Shown here piece by piece: positions 38,750 to 51,600 of a stretch of DNA of 64,000 bases (positions within the stretch are counted from its first letter, which is position 1; every line of letters starts with the position of its first letter). This DNA comes from Pampus argenteus (Eukaryota; Chordata; Actinopteri; Scombriformes; Stromateidae): positions 19,746,501 through 19,810,500 of the forward strand of contig CM072862.1 in NCBI GenBank assembly GCA_036937835.1. The letters are read 5' to 3'. Position numbers and translations under genes: made by a program. The notes below the pieces were generated by a model that was not told the origin of the DNA, did not search any database, and was given only the letters and a program-made list of their open reading frames with translations.

Positions 38750-40676
38750 TTTGAGGATTATATGACAAAATGAAACAGGAACTGCAGGAGTTTTATATCA
38801 TCTTAAATATCTTAAACAGTAATAAATTAAGTAATTTACCAAGAAAAACACTTTTTTTCCACTCCACATGACTACCATAACAGATTTAAGATCCAAACAG
38901 GTTAGGTCACTCTACATACCCAAAAGACATGGAAGTAGTTTAAATAGGTTGCAAATAATGATTATCAATTACTCTTTTTAGCCTTTCAGTCATTTTGCCT
39001 ATAAAATGTCAGTAAATAGTAGAAAGGTATCACTTCCCCAAATCCCAAGGTGAGATATATTAATTGCTTGTTTTGTTTGACCAACAGTCCCAAAAATATT
39101 CAATTTACAATAACGGTAAATTAAGAAAAGCAGCAAATCCTACTACAAACTAGAGAAGCTGAAAACAGAGCATGTTTGTCATTTTTTGAGAATACTTTTT
39201 GATCAAATAAATAAATTACCAACATAGTTTGTCAATAGACTAACTGATTTATTGTATAATCATCTTAGCTTCATGGTACAGAAACATGAAGGGCTGTAAA
39301 GGGAGAGCAAGCAATTGGTTGACAGTAAGTCTTTTTAACTGAATAGACTGTGTACAACACTGTCAGGCTGACAATGCTCCCATAAAAATGTCATGTGGAT
39401 TAAATAATGCAATCTATATAATGTACTGTATGTACTATAATCCTGGTGTTCATGTGTGTAGCCTGCTGCCCGTGTGTATGTCTGATTAACTGAGTGACCG
39501 AAACAGAAGGAGTAATATACCGCGCAAAAGGGGAAGAGAGAGGAAGAAAGAGTGCATGCATCAGATGCACGCATACAAGCTTGCCAGTTTGGCTCTGGTG
39601 GACAGTGACCTTGTTTGCATGATTAGTAGAACCACTGGGGCGTGATTGGCCCCGTTACGTTATTCTCCCTCTCTACCCTTTCCTCCTGTCATCTCTTATT
39701 TATCAGTCTAACTTTCCTTAATTCCCTTTATCATCCTTTTGATGTATGTTTAAAGGCAGTTCAACCAACAGCTCAGTTTATTTAGACACATAAAACCATG
39801 TTTCTCTTTCTTTAGCGAATGTTTTCCCATTACTCTGAAATCCAATACAAGGAGTCTTGAGAGTATTTTAGACATTCTGGGAATTATGACAAAAAGAAAG
39901 TCCTGAAAAAAAAGCCATCAGTTGTATAACTTGTCTTTTTTTTGCTGAAATAAATGCTTTTGAGGAAAAACATGGTCATGGACAGTCTACTGTCCTTCGA
40001 CAGTAAAGGCAAGGACATTTATGATAATGTGTGTAATCTTAATTTAATTATGTCATAGTATTGCGAGAATAATGTCATAGTTTCATAAAAAAAAGTCAAA
40101 AAGACCAAAGTTGTAATATTGAGAAAAGCCAAAATTGTAAGGAAACATGTTTGAAATATTGCATTATTAGTGTTTAGGACATGGTATTGACTGGGCTTGA
40201 CTCAAGAAAACTAAACTAAGAAACAACATTGAACTTTACTCTCAAAATGTTTTCTTTCTAAAATGACTTTCTTTTTTTAAATGACAATTTTATTCTGATA
40301 ATTAAACAACTTTTTTTCCCACAAGATATGATTAAAATATCTTTAAAATGTTTATGGCTAGAGTTTTTGATAATGTCTCTCACTATGTCAGAGAACATAA
40401 TTAAATTGAAGCGAGTTTCCTTTAAACTTAAAAGGATATTTCTTCTCAGTCATTGTATATCAAGAATTTTATGTTCTGAAAAGCACACAGACATCTTGAA
40501 ATTGAAATGGAACAGCTGTGACCCTGATGTAATGATTTGAGATGGGTTGACATAGACAGAGTCAGGTTAAGGCATTTGAATGACAGGGGCAAAATGGTGC
40601 TTGACGGCCAACCGGTTAGGGAGTGGTTTCAACTGTCATCTCTGTCAACATGGGAATAGGAGCAGGGCGGATGGAG

Positions 40677-40679
<3 letters not shown>

Positions 40680-40707
<28 letters not shown>
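40680..40707. repeat. (TG)14 microsatellite
   Basis: A perfect TG tract followed by CATAAGAGAGAGG. Confidence 0.95.
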
Positions 40708-41739
40708 CATAAGAGAGAGGAGAAACATCGGGCAAGTGACAGACTGATTGTTGATGCATTCATGAACAAAATCATGTAGAGGTTCGTGTTTCTGAGCCTG
40801 TACTATACAACAGCAGGAGATTTTGACAGAGGCAGAAAAAGCTGTGATATACTAGGAGAGAACCAGAAGTTGATAAAATTTAGATGGACAATAGAGTTCT
40901 GTAGAAGCATCGCAGGGAAGAGGCAATTGTTTGTTTTGAAGTGTGTGCTTGAGAGGGTGTTGAAGACATGGTGTGAAGAGACCTCTGTGTTGTACTGCCC
41001 CGTCAGCCTTAGCCCAACTATTTTCATCCTCGATTAATGAGGGAGCCAGTTTGTGCTGTGTATAGTGTGTGACAAACAACACATACACGTTTACACATCT
41101 ATATGTGAAAATAATTAAATACATGTGAACAGTTACATTTAATTACTCTGATATGGTAAAGCTCTGGAAAAATGTTGATTTTTGTAACAGAATTACACGC
41201 AACAATATTGCTGAAATCAATTTCACAATAATCATACCTTTTTAATATTGAGATATGGCTAACATGGAAAATCAATGTTTATCAAACTGAATTACATGAT
41301 ACTTTTAAGACTCATAAAATCATAAAATTTAAACTCTATAACTAAGTATTTGACAACTGTATCATGATGCAGTATGATTAAAGTTGAAAACAACAAACAA
41401 TAATACTATATAATTATGCAATTCTAATAATCACCAGGCTTTGGCAGTCAACTTGGTACCACATATTGTAGAAGATATTCTCTCCTGCCTCCACCATTTT
41501 ATAGACTGCTTAATGATATATTACATAAAGGAAAGATGAATAATCATGTAACTTTGATGTCTGGCCTTTCTCTTGAATGTAAAGTACAGACCTCTCTCTC
41601 AGACATACATTTGCCACATGTCCACCACAGCCTGCTAATATCGACTAATGGACCTTTGGATGACTACCACATGGTCATAGCGAGTCAACCACTTTTTTCA
41701 AGCAGTGTAAGATCAACTCGCTTTTTTTCTCTTTCTCTC

Positions 41740-42057
41740 ACACACACACAGAGCAGCATCGCGCAATTGCTGCACATTTGTTGGCTGCACATCCATGACA
41801 CAAATCTCCCATTCCACCACATCCCAAAGGTGCTCTGTTGAATTCAAATCTGCTACTGACTGTGGATGCCATCTGAGTACAGTGAACTCACTGTCAATGT
41901 TCAAGAAACCAATTTGAGTTTTGTGACATGGCACGTTATCCTGTTGGAAGTAGTCATTAGAAGATGGGTACACAAAATGGTCATAAAGGGACGGACATGG
42001 TCAGCAACAATACTCTGGTAGGCTGTGGTGTTTAAACAATGATCAATTGGTACTAAG
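41740..42057 (-). pseudogene. Tc1-like transposase remnant, C-terminal DDE part
   Basis: Read on the minus strand, this encodes Y-F-Q-Q-D-N-V-P-C-H-K, then D-L-N-S-T-E-H-L-W-D-V-V-E and D-V-Q-P-T-N-V-Q-Q-L-R-D-A. These are the second and third catalytic blocks of Tc1/mariner transposases, and the D and E are separated by 34 residues (DD34E). The frame dissolves into (CA)n-containing sequence near 41740, so the last part and that terminal inverted repeat are lost. At 42057 the gene is cut by the hAT-type insertion and resumes at 43581. Several residues typical of the family are changed, so the protein is dead. Confidence 0.85.
42050..42057. repeat. Left target-site duplication GTACTAAG
   Basis: This 8-bp sequence flanks the insertion at 42058-43580 on the left and is repeated exactly at 43581-43588. 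A perfect 8-bp duplication is the signature of hAT-superfamily insertion. Confidence 0.9.
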
Positions 42058-43580
42058 CAGAGGTGGGAGCAAGTCACACGTGCAAGTCACAAGCAAATCA
42101 GGGTCTTAATCTTCAAGTCTCAAGCAGGTCTCTGCTGTAAGTCAAGCAAGACAAGTCGGGTCATTGCTCAGGTCAAACCAAGTCTATAATCAAGCCATCA
42201 ATCAAATCATACAAAATTTTGACGACCTACGTTGCTTGCCACATTTGAATCAGTTAGTTTAACATGCAAAAGAGTGAAGATGGATATAGATCAGGAGGTG
42301 TGGTGATTTTTAAATACTCTCTCAGCCAGTCAAATCACTGCTTTCACCGCTCTGAGACAGCTGAGCCAATCACATAATGACAGCTCAACAAACAAAGCTT
42401 TACTTTGTGTCTGGACAGCTCAGATCGCCAGGACATGAACACACATCACCACAAATATGCATCATCAGAAGGAGTAATTTTTTCATCAGTTAGTTACTAA
42501 GAAATAAAGAAATTGATTTGGTGAAGCCATTTATATGATTATATTGGGCCGCCGCTATTTCAGCCATAATAATTACAACGTGTCTCACCTCCTACATGGT
42601 CACATTGTTTAATAATTACTGTTACACAACGGAGTTTCCATTGTAATGGATTTCGAGAATAAAATGAGGCACTAAAAATAAAGTTGGAAAAGAGGCTGAT
42701 GAACCATGCTAACCCGATGCCTCCTTCAAAAAAAAAAGCTAAATATCAAGTTATAATAAGAGGTTTGTGTGGTTATACTGTAGCAGTCTGGTGTTGTTTT
42801 CAGGCGAGTTAATGAAGGCAAACGCAGTGAACAGCCGTGTGTAACGGCACTGCACTCTGGTGCGGCACTTCTTAGATGCTGCGGATTTATCAATATCCAC
42901 TATCTGTGCTGCTGCAGGGATTAATGAACTGAAGGAGAAGCTTCAGACAGTATAAAACAGCTATGGACAGCAGATATTACTACTAACATTCATTTATAGC
43001 TGAATGCAGACTGATTTAGTGACTTTCCTACTATAATTACATTAAACTTTCTTTTCTATGCCGATTTTGGTTGGAAAGTGTGTGATGAAATGATTCATAT
43101 TTTAAGCAATAATCCATGTTGCAGCATATCAATAGAAAGTAATTAGTTTGATCTTGTTGATATAATCACCAAAGCAGCATTGATGCCAGAGACAGACATG
43201 GTTCTGTTTTCAGGGCTACATCTAGGGCCAAGTTTCAATCTGGGTATGTGCTGCTTAATTTGAATTAAGATCCCACCTGTTTGTGACTGCGATCCCACTT
43301 GTGCACCATGCGCTCTACACGGGTCACCAAAAGACAGGCAAAACGAGTTTCAAGGTCAGAAAAATAAAAGTTGGAGCATTGCCTGTGCTGGTCGTTGTGT
43401 CTCCGGGAAAATACTGTTCTGTGAATCTTACTGAATGATATACTTCTCAATTTCTAGAAATAATTAATAAAAAAGTCGAGCCATTTCGAGTCATCTCTCT
43501 CATATCTAAGTCAAGTCTCGAGTCTTTTATTAATGTTAGTTAAGTGTCAAGTCCTCAAGTGTGCAACTCGTGTTCCTCTG
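42058..43580. mobile_element. Non-autonomous hAT-type transposon (1523 bp) inserted in a Tc1 copy
   Basis: The element starts CAGAGGTGGGAGCAAGTCAC and ends GCAACTCGTGTTCCTCTG. The outer CAGAGG/CCTCTG and the following sequence form short imperfect terminal inverted repeats. It is bounded by a perfect 8-bp duplication, GTACTAAG. Removing it together with one duplication joins the two Tc1 halves exactly, which proves insertion. Both ends are crowded with AAGTC/GACTT motifs (for example CAAGTCACACGTGCAAGTCA on the left, AAGTCAAGTCTCGAGTC on the right), typical subterminal transposase-binding repeats. No transposase frame was found inside; the 61-codon frame at 43265-43450 has no recognisable domain. 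Confidence 0.9.
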
Positions 43581-43588
43581 GTACTAAG
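43581..43588. repeat. Right target-site duplication GTACTAAG
   Basis: Exact copy of 42050-42057, directly after the terminal CCTCTG of the hAT-type element. Confidence 0.9.
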
Positions 43589-43745
43589 GAGCCCGAAGTG
43601 TGCCAAGAAAATATTCCCCACACCACTATACCACAACCAGCATGAACCATTGATACAAGGCAGAAGGGATCCACACTTTTATGTTGCTTAAGCCAAATTC
43701 TGACTCTACTATCTGAATGTTGCAGCAGAAATCGAGACTCATCAT

Positions 43746-43771
43746 CATGCTATGATACTCATCATAGCATG
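43746..43771. repeat. Perfect 11-bp hairpin, 4-nt loop
   Basis: CATGCTATGAT (43746-43756) is the exact reverse complement of ATCATAGCATG (43761-43771), separated by ACTC. It lies inside the dead Tc1 gene next to the first catalytic Asp codon. It is not part of the family sequence as I remember it. Confidence 0.85.
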
Positions 43772-44184
43772 TTCTCAATCTTCTAATGTCAAGTTTTTAA
43801 TTAACCTGTGCAAATTATAGCCTCAGTAGTTTCCTGTTCCTAGCTGGCACAAGTGTTTAAATGTTCGACATGTTATGCATTCAGAGATGCTCTTCTCATA
43901 ACTCAGTTGTAACAAGTGGTTATTTGGAGTTACCGTTGCCTTTATATCAACTTAAACAGTATGTCCATTCTGCTCTGACCTCTGCTATCAACAAGGCATG
44001 TTTACCCTGTGAACTGCCGCTGACTGGATAGTTTCTCTTTTTTGACCATTCTCTGTAAACCCTAGAGATGGTTGTGCGTGAAAATCTCAGTAGATCAGCA
44101 GTTTCTGAAATACTCAGACCAGCTCGTCTGGCACCAACAACCATGCCATGTTCAAAGTCAATAAAACTCAGCTTTCTTCTCCAT

Positions 44185-44314
44185 TCTGATGTTTGTTTGA
44201 ACTTCAGTAGATTGTCTTGACTATGTCTACTGCTACCGCGTGATAGGCTGATTAGATTTTAGCATTAACAAATAGTTGAAAGGGTGTATCTAATAAAGTG
44301 ACCAGGTGAGTGTG
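44185..44314 (-). mobile_element. 5' end of the Tc1-like element with terminal repeat
   Basis: The stretch ends GGTGTATCTAATAAAGTGAC followed by CAGGTGAGTG. This is a slightly diverged form of the well-known fish Tc1 end related to CACTTTATTAGGTACACC. It marks the transposon boundary upstream of the transposase start. The opposite terminal repeat was not found near 41.7 kb, so the element is truncated there. Confidence 0.8.
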
Positions 44315-45059
44315 TTTGTATATATATATCTATACCACGCACGCACACACACACACACGCACACAGCTAGTCTTGTGTCCAGACAGCCAGTCATGTGCCA
44401 AATGTTTAATGAACATCGGCTGGCAGACTATCATGAGTAAACTCTGGCCCACACCACTGTTTGATGATTAACTACAACCCACAGGAATAAACATGCACAC
44501 AAACATGCAAACACACATTTTGATGAATGGCTGTATAGAAACAACACTGTGCATTCAGTATATGCAGAACTGATAACAAATATATTATCAAAGCAAACTG
44601 ATGAATTAAAGACATTTATCCATTTCTGTTTCTCAAATGTTCTCTTAAAAACTAACCTTGCTCCATTTCTTGCGTTATCTCTGAGCATCTATTTGTCTCT
44701 CCATTGTCTCTATGTCTCTCATTCCTTCATTTTTCTTTTCCCTGACCTTCATGTTTTCAAATCTCTTTTTATATTGCCTTTCTTTCCACCTTTGAAGACT
44801 ATGGCTTTCCCCTCCATTGTCATTATTTTTCTTGTGACAGACAGCTACTCGTCAAGTGTGACAGCTAAACAAAGGGGCTTTATTTTCCAGCAAAGAAAAA
44901 TTAATCTCTTTTGCAGCAAGAAAACAAGTGCTATCACATACAAAAAGGGGAGAGTTACACAAAGATCTATTTTATACATATTTTAAATGCCTTGATTTGT
45001 AATTCATATACTATGTCAACTTCACAGGCCATGTATGAGCATGTCCTAATATCAATTCA

Positions 45060-45390
45060 CCAAGTCTACAGCCATGTTAGATGTTTGATGAGACTGTATT
45101 TAGGCACAGTGATGCTTGGAGCTACACGCTATGCTATATACTAAAATGCTAATGTTATGCAGTAAATGTTTAGCTTGTTCACCATCTTAGTTTATTGTTC
45201 TAGCAACAGTAACACTTGCTAATTAGCATTAAACACAAAATGTACTTGAAGCTAATGGTAATGTCATGGGTCTTGCATGTATTTGGTCATAAACCAATGT
45301 ATACACCAAATAAATTTGAACCTGACCTGATGATGTGGAATAGTCAAGGGACCACCAATGTAATTACAATTCACCTGCTCAACCAGTGTT
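45060..45390 (-). repeat. Old dispersed fish repeat, minus orientation
   Basis: Read on the minus strand it shares TGGTTTATGACCAAATAC, GTGTTTAATGCTAATTAGCA and CATGGCTGTAGAC with the copy at about 24150-24775. It also carries CACTGTGCCTAAATACAG, another block I associate with this percomorph repeat. It is diverged and fragmentary, and ends are approximate. Confidence 0.7.
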
Positions 45391-48300
45391 AAACTGATTA
45401 TTTAAGTGACTCTCATAAAGTAGCTGAAACATCTGGTACTGACTGGCCATAGCTGTATGGGACAATCTGTATTTTATGCATAATGATGACAGTCCTGCAG
45501 GTGGCACAGGTCTTTTATTATTCTTGCTAAATTGTCTCAACTGCCTGATGTCCTAAATGCTCTAAATGTTTCAATCCTTTAATCTAGTATATGCTGAGAT
45601 ATTTCACATTGTAAGTGAAAACTTTGATGTCTGGTGGTGCTAGAAGAAATCAGGTGAGGTGAGACAACTTGATCTTCCACCGACTGGCCATACAGGAGAA
45701 GAGTTTGGATTGAGATTTTCTGCCTTGCAGTGACAGTAGGAGAAGTTGCTGTTCATAGTTATGAAACGTTCTTTGGCGTTTTTGGCTGGCTGAAGACCAG
45801 ACATGCTGTGTTTTAGAATATTTGTAGATGTTTTACTATGCATGCTGGCAACCTTGCCAGAAGGGCAATACATTAGTCAGGCTCTATGTACTGCAGCTCA
45901 TTCACCAGTACTATTTATTCAGTGGTTATCTGAGATCCTATCCAACGCATTACCTTCACCGTAAATAGCATCATAGTCTTGTCTTTCAGTGCAGTTTTAA
46001 TTCGTTTAGTTTACATCATGCAGCACTGTTGTCTATTTGTAGACTCTTACACATGATATGAATTTTGACAGTCTGCCCTAGTCATTTTTGAACAGTGCAG
46101 TGTGTGAATGATTTCACCCTGGTTTCATAATAAAATAAAAAGGTACACCAAACAGTTGTTACATATACAGATAGGTAAATGATGAAATATGCTGCAAAAT
46201 ATCCTGACTATACGCTTGCTGGGTTTTTCTTGATTTATACTTGTGCTTGACTGTGACTTATTTATTTAAAATTGTGCAAAGCCTCCCTGGTATTTTAGCA
46301 CAAGAAACTTGGGGAGAAACACGGTTAACAAACAGAGAAGCAAAAGACTTGAGGAGTTTGCCAGCTGGGCAGAACAGATATCACACTAGATAGATATGCT
46401 GTGAATGAGGAGAGATTAGGGTGTTAAAGACTCTTGCCTGTGTTAGGTAAGTAAACCATAGCAGCAGGATGCCCTGAGCTATTCATCTTGAGCTCAATGT
46501 GATTCTGATTAGAAAGATAATAGAATTATATTAACCAATGTTTTCATTAGAAAAAAAGCTGAACCACAATAAACTTATCACACTTCACAGTATAGCCTTA
46601 ACTTAATTTGGGCTTTAATCCCTGACCATCATTTTCTTTTCTTCTGCGCTTTCCCTTCTTTACATCCATACATTTTTTTTCAGCTTCAGTATTCCTTCAA
46701 CCTCATTCTTGTTTCAACACGACCGCCTCATACTGTGCACTTACCCACATATACACAAGTGCAAAAACCTATTGTCTAAATAAAAATAAGCTCAGTTTCT
46801 GTCTTAAGAAAACCTCCATACAGGCAACAGAAACAAAACGACATTAGCGATCAAGCAACCCTGACAGTAAAAATGCAAATGGTCAGTAAATGCAACACAA
46901 AATCTGCTTGATATCATCCTCACCTTGAAGGTGACAAAGCTGACAAATAAAACCCTTGAGAGCAAATTTTAATCACTGTATCAACTGCTGCAGACTTTCA
47001 TATATTAGTAATAACTTTAAAATCAACCTTTACTCTTTTCAAATCAAACTGTCAATTTTCTTTATGAATCGTGAAGTTGGATTATATTTTGAGGCAGCAA
47101 GAGTAGCTACCTGAAAATCTAAAGACATAAAACAAAAGATTAATATAACACAAACCTTCTATGTGCTTTATTCTGTGTGATGAAAACTGGTTTCCTAAAG
47201 TGACGCCAATGTACAGTTCAGTGAAAAAATATGGCTCAGTGTGCATTTATTTAGAGTTACTGTCTGAAAATCCACACTGACTTTTTAACTTAAATGAAAA
47301 TAAAGCTTATAGGGAGAGGAAGCCCAATGTTTTGGATATTTTTATTCTTAACAATGTGGGGAAGAATGTAAATGGAGAAATATGTTTTTTTGGAGGGTAT
47401 GTATGAGGGTCAAGCTGTTTTAGAATAGAAGTTTGGACTGATCCCATTGGTATGGCTGCAGACTTCAGTAAAACAGAATATATGGAGCAATATGATAGTT
47501 TCAACACATCTACAAAGCACTATATCTGCATGTATGTATCTTGTAAAATCTCCTTTTCTCAATAAAGCAGACTGAAAAAAACAGCTTATGCACAACTTAA
47601 AACGTCTTATGCACCTTGTTGGAATTCACCTAGGACCTGACCAGCATACATGATATTTGAGCCAGTTTTTCTTTGTACCATATAAGAGATGTTCCTCTTT
47701 AATGTATGATAGATGCCATAATATGTGAGATATTTCTCTGTGACAGTCTTATTCTCTGTCTATTTAATGAGCCATCAGGCTGCCCTCAAGCTGCTGTCAC
47801 CAGGACACAAATTGTTACTTTAACAATCATATAAGTAATAAGTAATCATATTTAGAAATGGGAAATATGTAATTCTATAGACTTTACCTATATCATATGT
47901 ATTGGTTGTAGGTAAGGTCATCATTTGGTGTATTTGCTGGACACTTTATACTTTACTGAAGCTTAACATGTCACGTATCACATGTTCCAATGTGGTTATT
48001 GAATCTAAAACCACTTAATGTGAGCAGAGACCAAGCAAGATGAAAACTAACAAGCATCCACTAAGGTCCAAAATGCGAACCAGAGACTACAGAAAAATTA
48101 CAAGGGGTTGTTTCAGGTAGTCTTGCGCTTGTAGATAAGGTTGTTAAAAAAAGCTAAATTTAGGCAGAGTATTCTGTTAATGAGGTACGGCAGAATGGAG
48201 AATCAACCTTGGCAGAACCAGTAACTGTTGATGACAAGCAAGAAGAGTAACGGAAAAAAGGAGACAGCCATTATCCAATTTATCTGCTTTTAGAGGAACA

Positions 48301-48629
48301 TTGTCTATTGCTGGTTGAAAAGAGGGGGAGGAAGCAAATGTATATAGTTGTACAGTAGTATACTATAAAAGGTATGTTGTGTGTTTATATTAGGTAACAT
48401 TAAGTAAGGACATCTGTTTTGTATTTTATGTCTTACTCTTTGGAATTTAAAATATGTAATATAAGAAAGGAAATCAATGATTTAACAAATTATTCACATT
48501 ATTATATTAACATTAAATCAGATCTATACATTGAGGGATATTACATCTAAAGCATGAAAAGTAAACAAAGTTCCAGCAGTTTAGAAGCTGAAGTTCTAAT
48601 CCAGTCTTTGCCACTGACAAGCCAGGGGG

Positions 48630-48653
48630 AAAAAAAAAAAAAAAAAAAAAAAA
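48630..48653. repeat. Poly(A) tract, 24 bp
   Basis: A pure A run preceded by CCAGGGGG and followed by CACCAGCAACAAC. No retroposon body was identified. Confidence 0.95.
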
Positions 48654-51600
48654 CACCAGCAACAACAGACCTGCATATGCATTTGTGCTGATGTGTGCCA
48701 GTAATAGTAAGTAATAGCTTCAGCAATTAAAAAAACTTGCATTTACCTAAATATAGCTATCCATAAACCATATAATTAAAGGTTTCCATTCCTTCTTCAA
48801 AACACAGTTGACAGCCTTCATTTTCAGGTTCACAGCGTTTCATGGTTCAGATCACTTGCTGTTTTCCTGTGCAATGTGTACTTTGTTGGCTAAGAACAAA
48901 TGAAACCAGTCACAACTTACTGTCTTCCATCTGACACAACAGTCTAACAAATTAGTGCTTGCCAGACAAAGTCATTTTTAAAAACATAATTAAGCCAGCA
49001 AACAAAGGAGTGTCAATCATTAAGTAGGAAAACGTGATTTGCTGTGAATTCAATATCAACGGTTTGAAAATGATAGATAATCTAGGGCAGCTCTTCCTTG
49101 CTGTATGTCCATGACAATAGAAAAAGATTTCCTGTATGTAACATGGGTCACATATGAATTCTGTATTCTACATTGTATGCCTTTATTAGGTAGCAAAAGT
49201 AGGGTGATGACAGTAAAAAACAAGGCGAGAGAGAGAGAGTTGAGGAATGTCATACAGTAAAGTTTCAACTGAAACCACAGTTGTAGTAGCATGGGTCTTA
49301 ACCAGTAGGCTACTGGGACACACAACTACAAATATGAAGATGAACCTGTTCATATGGTTTGGGAGCAACTGGACAGACTCCAACAAGGCACTGTTCTCCT
49401 CCAACAATTTGTACATGAAACAGAGGGCTGCTATCAACAGAGTGATACCTTGAAGGTTTTATGTCACATTTTGTTTTCCTCAGCTTCTATGCTACCGTAT
49501 GGTACATCATCTCCATGACAACCACGTTGGCCCTGGGTTTGGAGAGCTGGTAATCCAGTAAAGCTTTGTACCGACAGTGGTGGTGGAAAAGAGGAGAAAA
49601 GCGTTGATTGATAAGCAAAGCTGCCTACCTCAGGCTCTACTTGGCTCTGACAGGGACAAAACAGCAGTCTGCTGCGCCTGCCACTGACATTTGTTATAAA
49701 TCATTGGCAATTTCATCAGTCGAGATAGGGAGACAGAGAAAGCCAGCGAGAGGGGGAAGAAAGAGTGACAAAAAACAGAAATAGACACCTGTCTCTTAAC
49801 ATTGTTTATTCCATTTGTTTTTACTTTGAGCTTAGCATCCATGTACTTTTCCATCTCCTTTTTACTTTCCATCATGATCATCTATGCCTACCCAGAAACA
49901 CCTATCAGCCATGCTGTACACAACCATATAACAACGCAAAAGGTCAGGACATCTTCACTCACCAAATTGTGCTGTAACTCACTTTGAAGGGTCAGTTTAC
50001 CCAAATTACAAAAAGACATTTTTTCCACTAACCCCAGTGGTATCTAGTCATACAGTTTCAGTTATGTATGCTGATATATTTTGTGATTTGTCTTAATTGA
50101 GCCTTTCACCCTTCAGAAGTAAAATTAAGAAAAAGAACACATAGATTGTTATTGTATGGAAACTGGTTGTTGCTTAAGGCACAATGATTGATTAGTTGAT
50201 GTATGTGTGTGTATTAGTCACGGCTCTAAAACAGTCTATAACTCAAACAGGACAAGTGGGATTGGTATGTTGCACAAATAATTCTGACAAAAGGCCACTG
50301 TTTCACCTGTGCCCAAATGTTATGCCTAACTCTAAGGCTAGCACACACTATGTAAGAATAACTTCGATTCAGCTGTCCTAGACAAATAAATGAGATTCTA
50401 CACATGCCAACCCTACACATAAGAGTTATGCCTATTATAAATAGGCACTATAAATTCAAACAACATCCTTTATCCTCATATTTTCAAAATACGTTGCGGT
50501 TTACAGACAGATAATCTGAAGATGTCTTGCCAATGAGTGCTAAAACGAAAAATGGTCTAAGAGGTGGAAACTACATCTTACAAAACTATCTTGATATAAT
50601 GCAGAAACATAATTTGTAATAGTGTGAGAATAAACACTGTAGAGGTTTCATGGACTTCACAATCTATAAGCTATTCTTCAAACAAATTTTACTTTCCTGC
50701 ACAAAGGAGCACACAGCTAACAAAAACTGAAAATTGCCGCTTCTCATCAGACATTACTTGGCATATTTGTGTCACCTAAAATTCTGTTAAATTCCACATC
50801 TGTCATTGCCAAACAGCAGTACTGAAAATGTCTTGCATCCAATATCCATGTCAAGAACTACAGTGTGAAACATTGATCTGCATTGTTTAGTAGGACCAGC
50901 AATGAAGTGAAACAGGAAACCAAGCATCATAACTTTACTTATGCATCAATGCAATGCATCAATTTGGGTTTAGATCATGAATGCTTTAAGATTAAGGCTA
51001 TGTCTAGAACTAGAGGGGTAAAAAGCTCCATACTACTTCTCCTCCACTATTTGAAAAACTAGGAAAACTGGTAGGGCATAAATTGTTGAAAGGGCTCTAT
51101 AAAGAAATATACTACATACGCAAACAATCCCCAGGCAGACAGATTACCAAATACTGTATTATTTCGTCTCCATACCTCTCGTTCTCACTCTCTGTCTGTG
51201 TGTGCGCGAGGCATCTATCAACCATATCTGGAAACTTGATAAAGCTGCAACAGAGGTGAGTTGGTCTGTAGTCATTGTTTGTTGATATTTATCTTTGTTT
51301 GGATCTTCAAAGTGGATCATTTTAGCTTATTAAAGTGGATGTCAACCTATTTACCCTCTTTTATCGAAGTATGAATCATTCACAGTCTTGGGAACTGGAA
51401 CAAAAACATATATATAATGACTTGCATCTAATAAAAAAGATGAAATAAGTAAGATCCAAACCAGTCATCTACAGAGTCAGTGTGAACTGTCAATGCCTGA
51501 AGTTGAATTTGCACATGAAAAGAACAGTGGTTTAACATTAAGTGTTTTATCATTTGATTCCACTACACTGCCAGGAAACGAGATCAGAGACTTTTCTTTT

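Larger units (their letters stand above)
26869..41739 (-). other. diaph3: Giant intron, gene-3' part
   Basis: No exon was recognised in this stretch of the 35.6-kb intron separating the DAD exon from the 87-nt exon. It holds A22 at 27659-27680, a hairpin with tRNA A-box-like sequence at 29416-29455, a possible LINE 3' tail near 33960-34055, an inverted repeat at 36971-36997, a CpG-containing block at about 37185-37260, GA-rich DNA at 37665-37725 and 38664-38747, and (TG)14 at 40680-40707. Short open frames of 60-100 codons are not distinguishable from chance. Confidence 0.7.
43581..44184 (-). pseudogene. Tc1-like transposase remnant, N-terminal and first catalytic block
   Basis: On the minus strand the original start ATG lies at 44182-44184. 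It is followed by a 1-bp frameshift and then the helix-turn-helix segment (43947-44144), with G-L-S-I-S-E-T-A-D-L-L and F-S-R-T-T-I-S-R-V-Y-R-E-W-S, the Tc1-type paired-like DNA-binding domain. Further on, D-E-S-R-F-L-L-Q-H and V-R-I-W encode the first catalytic aspartate (codon at 43741-43743). Between these parts the frame is broken by indels and stops, and a hairpin-forming insert sits just before the catalytic aspartate. The coding sequence continues after the hAT insertion at 41740-42057. Confidence 0.85.

Noticed and set aside
43265..43450. 61-codon frame inside the hAT-type element as a transposase fragment
   Set aside because: It has no BED finger, RNase H-like motif or hAT dimerisation motif, and is short enough to be chance.
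44549..44986. 145-codon open frame on the plus strand
   Set aside because: It is low-complexity hydrophobic with no domain and no supporting splice sites, in an intron of the opposite-strand gene.
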